NCBI GenBank assembly: GCA_035504175.1 | Contig: DATJSJ010000192.1 | Location: forward strand, 1 to 19,310 | DNA: 19,310 nucleotides | DNA from: DATJSJ01 sp035504175 | GTDB lineage: Bacteria > Pseudomonadota > Alphaproteobacteria > Acetobacterales > Acetobacteraceae | Direction: 5' to 3' | Shown here: piece after piece, positions 13,872 to 19,310 of the stretch | Layout: the number at the start of each line of letters is the position of its first letter | Numbering within the stretch: the stretch's first letter is position 1 | Notes under the pieces: generated by a model | Databases searched by the model: none | The model's input: the letters and a program-made list of their open reading frames with translations, nothing else | What the model was told of the DNA's origin: nothing | Position numbers and translations under genes: made by a program

Positions 13872-15163
13872 CATGTGAGATGCACCGAATGCAGCAGCGC
13901 TGCGGGACGCGACGCGACGGTACCCTCCGTCGCGCTCATGCCACCGGCAGAGGCCGCGAGTACGCGAACGACCCCGTTCGCCTTGAGCACAAACCTCTCG
14001 CCGCTGAAATCGCCGACCATGTGCAACACCTCCGACCGACCGCCGGTCTGCAGCAGCGTCAGCAAATGCTCCGCGGAATCGTAGTTGATGCCAACGAGGT
14101 CAGGCTCGAACAGCGTATCGCCGGGAACAAACCCGTGGATGCTGTCGCCACCGCCGAACGCCCCAACGACAAGGTGGGATCCCGCTGTCACGAAGGTGAT
14201 CGACTGACTCCACAGGCTGCCGGTCACCGTGAGATTGCCGGTGCTCAGCTGCTGCCCGAGCAGAATCGCACCATGATCGTAGACGCTGCCGTCGATGGTG
14301 AACGATTCCGGGACAGAGATGGTTCCCTGATTGTACACGGTCGACCCGGCAGCGCCGGGCCCGGTGAGGGTCCCGAGATTGCCGACGAAGCTCGCCCGCG
14401 GCGATAACGTCACGACCGCAATGGACACCGACGCGTGGCTTCCGGGCGCTTCGTTCAGGTCGAACTCTCCCCCACCGAGCACCGCCACCTTGCCGGCGAT
14501 CGCAACGTCGCTTTGGCCCACTGCAAAGTCCGCGCCATCTCCTAGAACGACATCGTGGCCCACCGTCAGGGAAGATAACTCCAAAACCGAGGCGGAGGCG
14601 GGTGGCGCCGTCCCGGGCGAGTCGGAGCCGAGCGCACCGATTCGAAGGTCACCCCCGATCGTCACAGCAACCTTGGCCGCGATAAAGAAATCGCCCCAGG
14701 GGTGGACGATGACGTTGCCACCATTGTCCCAGGTTGCATTCTCGGTCAGCCGCAGCTCTGAGAACACCAGCGCGGCAGTGGCGGTCCCGGAGGAGATGAC
14801 CGTCGAGCCGGTGGTCAGAACCGTGCCGGCCCCGCCCTGATCGTCGTCCACCGTTCCGCCATTCGCCACCACCAGCTTGCCCGTGGTCAACCTGGTGCCG
14901 GGCATGAGCCGGACCGCAGTGTTGTTCACCTCGGTGCCCACGCTCGCGATGCCGGTCGTGGTGAAGCGGCCTGTCAGGTCGTAGCCTTGCGGTCCTGCCA
15001 GAAACCTCAGCTTACCCACCGTCGCCGGGCCGGCGACGGGCTGCGGTGCCGTCTGCCACCCTTCGAACAGCGCCACGTCGCCGCTGCCCGGGACGCCGCG
15101 CGGCTGCCAGTTGCCGCCATTCTGGAAACTGCCTCCGCTGCCTTGCACGAATCGGTAGTCCAA
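13871..15163 (-). CDS. Beta-strand repeat surface or secreted protein
   Basis: 430 aa. The start is TTG (15161-15163), supported by GGGAGG (minus strand, 15169-15174) five bases upstream. The whole protein is short beta strands rich in Gly, Thr, Ser and Val, as in beta-helical adhesins and autotransporter passengers. The N-terminus has the known motif GNWQPRGVPGSGDVALFEG (W-x-x-x-x-P-x-x-x-D-x-A-x-F) seen in such proteins; repeats of the kind TTGSTVISSGTATAAL and VTIGGDLRIGALGSD follow. The C-terminal part (IHGFVPGDTLFE then LLTLLQTGG then GDFSGERFVLKANG) matches the end domain of many alphaproteobacterial beta-strand repeat proteins. No signal peptide and no beta-barrel are seen, so type I secretion or a non-classical route is likely. 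It is fairly short for the class. Ligand or function unknown. Confidence 0.82.
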   Translation of the reverse strand: MDYRFVQGSGGSFQNGGNWQPRGVPGSGDVALFEGWQTAPQPVAGPATVGKLRFLAGPQGYDLTGRFTTTGIASVGTEVNNTAVRLMPGTRLTTGKLVVANGGTVDDDQGGAGTVLTTGSTVISSGTATAALVFSELRLTENATWDNGGNVIVHPWGDFFIAAKVAVTIGGDLRIGALGSDSPGTAPPASASVLELSSLTVGHDVVLGDGADFAVGQSDVAIAGKVAVLGGGEFDLNEAPGSHASVSIAVVTLSPRASFVGNLGTLTGPGAAGSTVYNQGTISVPESFTIDGSVYDHGAILLGQQLSTGNLTVTGSLWSQSITFVTAGSHLVVGAFGGGDSIHGFVPGDTLFEPDLVGINYDSAEHLLTLLQTGGRSEVLHMVGDFSGERFVLKANGVVRVLAASAGGMSATEGTVASRPAALLHSVHLT

Positions 15164-15539
15164 GATCGCCTCCCGACGTGGATTTGCCCCGCGATCACCC
15201 GACCCCAGGCGCCGCGAACACGACTCGACTGCAGGCCCGCGATGCTACAACGGCGGAACCGATGCCAGACCGACAATGTGCCACGCTCCGGAACATTCGC
15301 AAATACTCACGCCCCGAACGGCTCACCGGCCGTGTCGGCCTCACGGAGGGCCGCAAAGCGTGCGACGAAATGCGCCATGGACGGCACCAATGCGCCTCTC
15401 GTCGATGCGGGCCGAGATCAAGTCCCGAAGCCGCGCAGCGGGGCGCCGCAGGCGCCGGACTTGAACGCGGCCCACGGCGGAGTGACGATCCCAGGTGCCG
15501 TCGTCGCACCAGCGGATCCGTCGCTGCGAAGCAAGCCCC
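15164..15539. other. Intergenic region with no convincing gene
   Basis: This 376-base gap lies upstream of the surface-protein gene and downstream of the MATE gene. Its only clear signals are the GGGAGG before the TTG at 15163 and a small hairpin GGCGCC-GCA-GGCGCC (15442-15456). A minus-strand stretch 15307-15378 reads as MAHFVARFAALREADTAGEP plus three residues and a stop, which resembles a natural protein end but lacks a ribosome binding site and a body; it could be a remnant. Confidence 0.5.
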
Positions 15540-16964
15540 CTACCGCCTCCACCAATGCGCGTACATCCACCGCAACCCCAGCGTCGCCAGCGCAGCACCA
15601 CCGGAACTGCCCGGTATAGCGACACCCATATCCGCCACGTGCGGCTCCGCCCCCAGCCGGTGCGTCACGCGGAACGCGACCAGCACCGCGGCAATGCCGA
15701 ACACCAGACTCCCCGCCGCCTGCCCGACCAGCACGCCCGCCGGCCCATACGCCGCGCCCACGGTCACGAACGGGATCGTCCCCAGCGTCGCCCGCCCCCA
15801 GTTGAACGCCGTCGAGAACAGCGGCCGCCCGAGATTGTTGAACGCCGCATTCCCCACATACAGCATGCCGGTGAACAGGAACGAGCCCGCGAGATACGAG
15901 CAGAACAGCCGCACCAGCATCGCCGACTGACCGCTCGCCGAGAACGCGCGCACCACCAGCCCCTGCCCCAGCGCCAGCAGCAGCCACGCCCCGCCCACCG
16001 CCACCAGGATGAACACCAGGCTGTCGCGCAACGCCTCCCGAACGCGCTCCAGGCGCCCCGCGCCGAGATTCTGCGCGATGATCGGCCCGACCGCGCCGGA
16101 CAGCGCATAGATCGTGGCGAACGCGACCGGCGTCAGCCGGTCGATCATCGCACTGCCCGCGACCGCCGCGGTGCCGAACGCCGCCATGCTGCGCGTCACA
16201 TACGCGGCACCCACCGGCGTCGCGAGATTGGTCAGGATCGCCGGCCCCGCCACCGTCAGCACCTGCCGCACATCCGGCCCGATCGCGCGCAGGTCGGTGC
16301 GCCCGAGCAGGTCATGCTTGCCCGCCGCCAGCCGCCAGGCGATCGCCGTCAGCACGGTGCGCGACACCACCACGCTGATCGCCGCCCCCTCCAGCCGCAG
16401 GTGCAGCCCGAAGATCAGCAGCGGATCGAGCGCCGCCGTCGCGACCGCGCCGCCCAACGTCACGCTCATCGCCCCGCGCGCATCGCCCACCGAGCGCAGC
16501 AGCGCCGAGCCGCACATCCCGGCCGCCAGCAGCGGCATCGACGGCGCCGAGATGGTGAGGAACTGCGCCGCGAGCTGCCGCGTCTCGCCGCGCGCACCAA
16601 GCGCGTCCAGGATCGGCCCGAGGGCTGCCACCGTGCCGAACCCGACGACCGCGGCAATCGCCACCATGACGATGAGACTCGAACTGGCGACGCGACGCGC
16701 ATCCGCCATGTCGCCGGCGCCGATCTCGCGCGAGACCACCGCGCCGACGCCGATCGTCATGCCGATCGCCAGCGAGGCCTGGAAAAAGTTGACCGCACCG
16801 CAGAAGCCGACGGCGGCGGCGATCGGGCGTTCGCCCAGCAGCGAGATGTAGAACAGGTTCAGCAGATCGACGCCGAAGACGGCGACGAGGCCGATCGCGC
16901 CCAGGCCCGCCATCGTCACCACGTGGCGCATCAACGAGCCGGTGATGAAGCGGGGCTGGTCCAT
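15540..16964 (-). CDS. MATE family efflux transporter
   Basis: 474 aa from ATG 16962-16964. It shows the usual twelve-helix MATE architecture in two six-helix halves, with the conserved features FYISLLGERPIAAAVGFCGA, GVGAVVSREIGAGDMADARR in the first half, and GAVGPIIAQNLGAGRLERVRE in the second, plus helix-rich NNLGRPLFSTAFNWGRATLG. These proteins export drugs or cationic metabolites against Na+ or H+; the substrate here is unknown. An in-frame extension upstream reaches 17060 but its residues are Arg/Gly-rich and not MATE-like, so the ATG before DQPRFITGSLMRHVV is preferred; its Shine-Dalgarno is weak. The HtrA gene lies 169 bases upstream on the same strand, so co-transcription is possible but not clear. 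Confidence 0.95.
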   Translation of the reverse strand: MDQPRFITGSLMRHVVTMAGLGAIGLVAVFGVDLLNLFYISLLGERPIAAAVGFCGAVNFFQASLAIGMTIGVGAVVSREIGAGDMADARRVASSSLIVMVAIAAVVGFGTVAALGPILDALGARGETRQLAAQFLTISAPSMPLLAAGMCGSALLRSVGDARGAMSVTLGGAVATAALDPLLIFGLHLRLEGAAISVVVSRTVLTAIAWRLAAGKHDLLGRTDLRAIGPDVRQVLTVAGPAILTNLATPVGAAYVTRSMAAFGTAAVAGSAMIDRLTPVAFATIYALSGAVGPIIAQNLGAGRLERVREALRDSLVFILVAVGGAWLLLALGQGLVVRAFSASGQSAMLVRLFCSYLAGSFLFTGMLYVGNAAFNNLGRPLFSTAFNWGRATLGTIPFVTVGAAYGPAGVLVGQAAGSLVFGIAAVLVAFRVTHRLGAEPHVADMGVAIPGSSGGAALATLGLRWMYAHWWRR

Positions 16965-17133
16965 GGGGACGGTGCGACCCTGTCCGGATCGGACGCCAGC
17001 AGAGATGGGGCGGGCGCGCTTCCCTGTCACGCCCGCCATCCGGCCGGTCCCGCGGCCCACGCCGCGATCCGGATCTGCGATCGGCGCGCGACCCGCACCA
17101 TCCGGGCACGCGGCAGGGGACGCCGCGGTGCGG

Positions 17134-18243
17134 TCACGGCGCGCCGCCTTCGCCGGCGATGTCGGCGATCGCGACCTTGACCTGCCGCGTCGCGCCGTTG
17201 CGATCGACGGTCAGCGTGACGGTGTGGCCGATACCCGCGCGGGTGAAGGCGGCGCTGAGATCGGCGACGGTGCTGACGGCGTTCCCGTCGACCGCGACGA
17301 CGATGTCGCCGACCATCCCGGTCTCCGGATCGACCCCGACCAGGCCGGCTTTCGCCGCCGATGAGTCCGGGATGACGCGGATGATGATGACGCCCTGGAC
17401 GCCGAGCTGCGCCGAGGCGGCCGGGCTCGCGGTGACGATGCCGATCCCGGGCACCGGCGCGTGGCCGGTGCGGATGATGTCGGCGGCGATGCGGTTGACG
17501 GTGTCGATGGGAATCGCGAAGCCGATGCCGGCGAAGCCGCCGGAGCGCGACAGGATCGCGGTGTTGAGCCCGATCATGCGGCCGGCGGAATCGATCAGCG
17601 GGCCGCCGGAATTGCCCGGGTTGATCGGCGCGTCGGTCTGGATCATGTCGGCGATCTCGACCGCGTTGCTCTCCTGCAGCCGGCCGTGCAGCGCGCTGAT
17701 GATGCCGTTCGAGAGCGTCTGGTCGAGCCCGTACGGATTGCCGATCGCGAACACGGATTGCCCGACCACGAGATCCTTCGAGCTGCCGACCAGGATCGGC
17801 TGCAGCGGCATGCGGGCGCGATCGATGCGCAGCACCGCCAGGTCGTAGTTCGGCGCCGTGCCGACCAGATGCGCGGTGGCGAACTGCCCGGTGGTGAGGC
17901 GCAGGCCGAACTGCGACTGGCCGCGGATCACGTGGTTGTTGGTGACGATGTCGCCGGCGCGGTCCCAGATCACGCCCGATCCGGTCTGCAAAGTCTGCCG
18001 GTCGCCGCCGAGGAAGACCGGCTCGCCGGTCGCATAGACGTGCACGACGGAGGGCGAGGCGCGGCGATAGACGTCGATCGTCGCCTGCTCGTAGGCGCTG
18101 AGGCGGGCGCGCGGCGTGACCGGGCGCGGCGCGCGCGCGGCCCACCGCCAGGCGATGGCGTAAGGCTCGATCACCCACAGCGTCGCCAGGAGCAGCAGCC
18201 AGACGAGCGCGATCTGGATGAGGCGCGGGCTGACGCGGTGCAT
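17134..18243 (-). CDS. Membrane-anchored HtrA/DegS-like serine protease
   Basis: 369 aa from ATG 18241-18243. An N-terminal helix (about 8-27, IQIALVWLLLLATLWVIEPY) acts as signal anchor, putting the protease in the periplasm. The trypsin-like domain holds the full triad: His104 (TNNHV), Asp134 (YDLAVL) and Ser212 (NPGNSGGP). One PDZ domain follows (about 262-360: GVQGVIIIRVIPDSSAAKAG, then GDIVVAVDGNAVSTVADL). The architecture of one transmembrane helix, protease and a single PDZ is that of DegS rather than DegP/DegQ, which have two PDZ domains and a cleaved signal. It may therefore sense misfolded envelope proteins and trigger an envelope stress response, or act as a house-keeping protease. 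No sigmaE/RseA genes are nearby. The function as a protease is sure, the signalling role inferred. Confidence 0.95.
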   Translation of the reverse strand: MHRVSPRLIQIALVWLLLLATLWVIEPYAIAWRWAARAPRPVTPRARLSAYEQATIDVYRRASPSVVHVYATGEPVFLGGDRQTLQTGSGVIWDRAGDIVTNNHVIRGQSQFGLRLTTGQFATAHLVGTAPNYDLAVLRIDRARMPLQPILVGSSKDLVVGQSVFAIGNPYGLDQTLSNGIISALHGRLQESNAVEIADMIQTDAPINPGNSGGPLIDSAGRMIGLNTAILSRSGGFAGIGFAIPIDTVNRIAADIIRTGHAPVPGIGIVTASPAASAQLGVQGVIIIRVIPDSSAAKAGLVGVDPETGMVGDIVVAVDGNAVSTVADLSAAFTRAGIGHTVTLTVDRNGATRQVKVAIADIAGEGGAP

Positions 18244-18829
18244 CGCTCAGGTCGTGGCCGGCGTCGCACGCACGGCACGGTCCCGGTTCACCCGGGGCGC
18301 TGCGCCAGTGGCGTCGCCCGCGCGAGGCGACGCCGACCCCGCAGCCCCGCGCTGCAGGAGATCAGCCGGGTCATTGCGACCAGACTCACGCCGCCACGCC
18401 GCCGCGGCCAGGGCCCGCGGATCGTTGCCTCGCCTGGTCGCGGCACAGTCGTGCGCGTGACCATGGAGCCGTTCTCCCATCGACAATCCTCAGCCCGGGG
18501 CCGTGGCCTCGGAGAGCGCCCGAAGGCGCGACAGCCGAACGAATCGCTGACCATTCTTGCGCGGAGGCGAGGCAGCATTCCAGGCCGGCTCGCCCGGACC
18601 ATCATAGACGAGTTCGGCCTCGTGCGGAGAGACAACCTTCAGCACGACCAACCGCACACATGTCGCGCAGAGCGCGACGCCTGTGCCTGTCCGGCCCGTG
18701 ATCTTGATCTGGCCCCGACCTGTCGCGCTCGGTTCGCGCAAGCCCATTCACGCCGTGAAACGGGTCGATTGGGACTGAGAGAGGGCGTCGACCGCCGCGG
18801 CACCGGAATGCCCCGGCGCCGCGCCAGGC
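18244..18829. other. 586-base gap with no recognised gene
   Basis: The gap separates the HtrA start from the aldo/keto reductase stop. It should contain the HtrA promoter, but no convincing -35/-10 pair was found. A minus-strand ORF 18490-18747 (85 codons, or 56 codons from a GTG at 18655-18657) contains VRLVVLKVVSPHEAELVYDG and RFVRLSRLRALSEA, which reads like protein rather than noise, but it has no ribosome binding site and no known family. It may be a degenerate gene fragment. Confidence 0.45.
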
Positions 18830-19310
18830 TCACCCCGCCACCGGATGCGCCGTAACCGGCGCATCCGCGCGGATCAGCCCCTCATGCTTCAGCTCCGCCC
18901 ACAGCGCCGGCGGAATCTCGCGCCGGAACTGCGTCAGGTTCGCCGCCACCTGCTCGGGCGAAATGGCGCCCGGAATCACGCTCGCCACGATCGGATGGAG
19001 CAGCGGGAACTGCAGCGCCGCCGCGATCAGCGGCACGTCGTGCCGCCGGCACACCGCCTCGATCCGCCGCACGCGCTCGAGCGCCGCCGTCGTCGCATCG
19101 GCGTAATTGTATTTCGCGCCTGGCACCGCGCCGGTCGCGAGGATGCCCGAGTTCAGCACGCCGCCGATCACGATGCCGACGCCGCGCGCCGCACAGGCGG
19201 GGAACTCCGCCGCCAGCACCTCCTGTTCCATCAGCGTGTAGCGCAATGCCACCAGGAAGAAGTCGATGTCGAACAGGTCGAGGAAGCGCGGCATCATGCC
19301 GAGCTCGTTG
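18830..19310 (-). CDS. Aldo/keto reductase (N-terminal part outside window)
   Basis: About 159 C-terminal residues are visible; the frame stays open to the window edge (…NELG before MMPRFLDLF), so the start lies beyond. FDIDFFLVALRYTLMEQEVL, GVGIVIGGVLNSGILATGAV and KYNYADAT match the D-threo-aldose/L-fucose dehydrogenase-like branch of aldo/keto reductases, which oxidise or reduce sugars or pyridoxal-type aldehydes with NAD(P)H. The segment HPIVASVIPGAISPEQVAANL is the usual C-terminal cofactor-binding loop. The catalytic Tyr and the Asp/Lys/His of the tetrad are in the missing half. Neighbours to its 5' side are unknown. The stop is immediately followed by the long gap before HtrA. Confidence 0.92.
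   Translation of the reverse strand, partial: NELGMMPRFLDLFDIDFFLVALRYTLMEQEVLAAEFPACAARGVGIVIGGVLNSGILATGAVPGAKYNYADATTAALERVRRIEAVCRRHDVPLIAAALQFPLLHPIVASVIPGAISPEQVAANLTQFRREIPPALWAELKHEGLIRADAPVTAHPVAG

Noticed and set aside
15495..17180. 561-codon plus-strand frame over the MATE gene
   Set aside because: His/Arg/Gln-rich shadow translation of a clear MATE transporter on the other strand.
1..19310. CRISPR arrays, tRNA and rRNA genes
   Set aside because: No regularly spaced repeats with unique spacers and no cloverleaf or rRNA-like stretch were noticed on either strand by eye.

Overview
The window is very GC-rich (about 70% by eye), with dense genes, many GTG/TTG starts and short GC-rich intergenic hairpins. 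Protein style (MATE, HtrA, DoxX, GDSL, DUF4239, aldo/keto reductase) and repeats of the GGGGCTCCGCCCC type suggest a free-living alphaproteobacterium, plausibly Acetobacteraceae/Rhodospirillales. That placement is inference; no rRNA or tRNA gene was seen to test it.

Layout. 1-5189 (+): the 3' part of a WD40-caspase protein, a membrane AAA ATPase with a long Pro/Ala/Glu-rich linker, a small lipoprotein and a four-helix DUF4239-like membrane protein. 5250-8507: a compact accessory module. Four tightly packed minus-strand genes (HTH protein, unknown helical protein, RepA-like AAA_25 ATPase, DUF6362-like protein) are divided from a plus-strand XRE repressor by a palindrome-rich operator. This looks like the replication/immunity part of a phage, satellite or plasmid-like element, but no integrase or capsid gene is visible. 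8556-13725: a DoxX protein, a methyl-accepting chemotaxis protein, a protein with a zinc-protease-like HELAE motif, an exported GDSL/SGNH esterase and a second DoxX protein. 13871-18243 (-): a beta-strand-rich surface or secreted protein, a MATE exporter and a membrane-anchored HtrA protease. 18830-19310 (-): the 3' part of an aldo/keto reductase.

Most interesting signals: (i) the divergent operator, where one palindrome overlaps both candidate -35 boxes among five CTAAC pentamers; (ii) seven copies of ATGGCGC, including a long hairpin, inside the coding region of the DUF6362-like gene; (iii) a perfect 34-bp inverted pair of intergenic double-hairpin elements 8.6 kb apart; (iv) a perfect CRP-consensus palindrome between the chemoreceptor and the HELAE protein; (v) an AAA ATPase joined through a membrane anchor to a LytR_C-like envelope domain, next to a caspase gene.

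Genes work together clearly only in the 5250-8507 module, where 4-bp overlap, 2-bp and 4-bp gaps imply one transcript under the divergent repressor. The other genes look like single transcription units with their own terminator-like hairpins.
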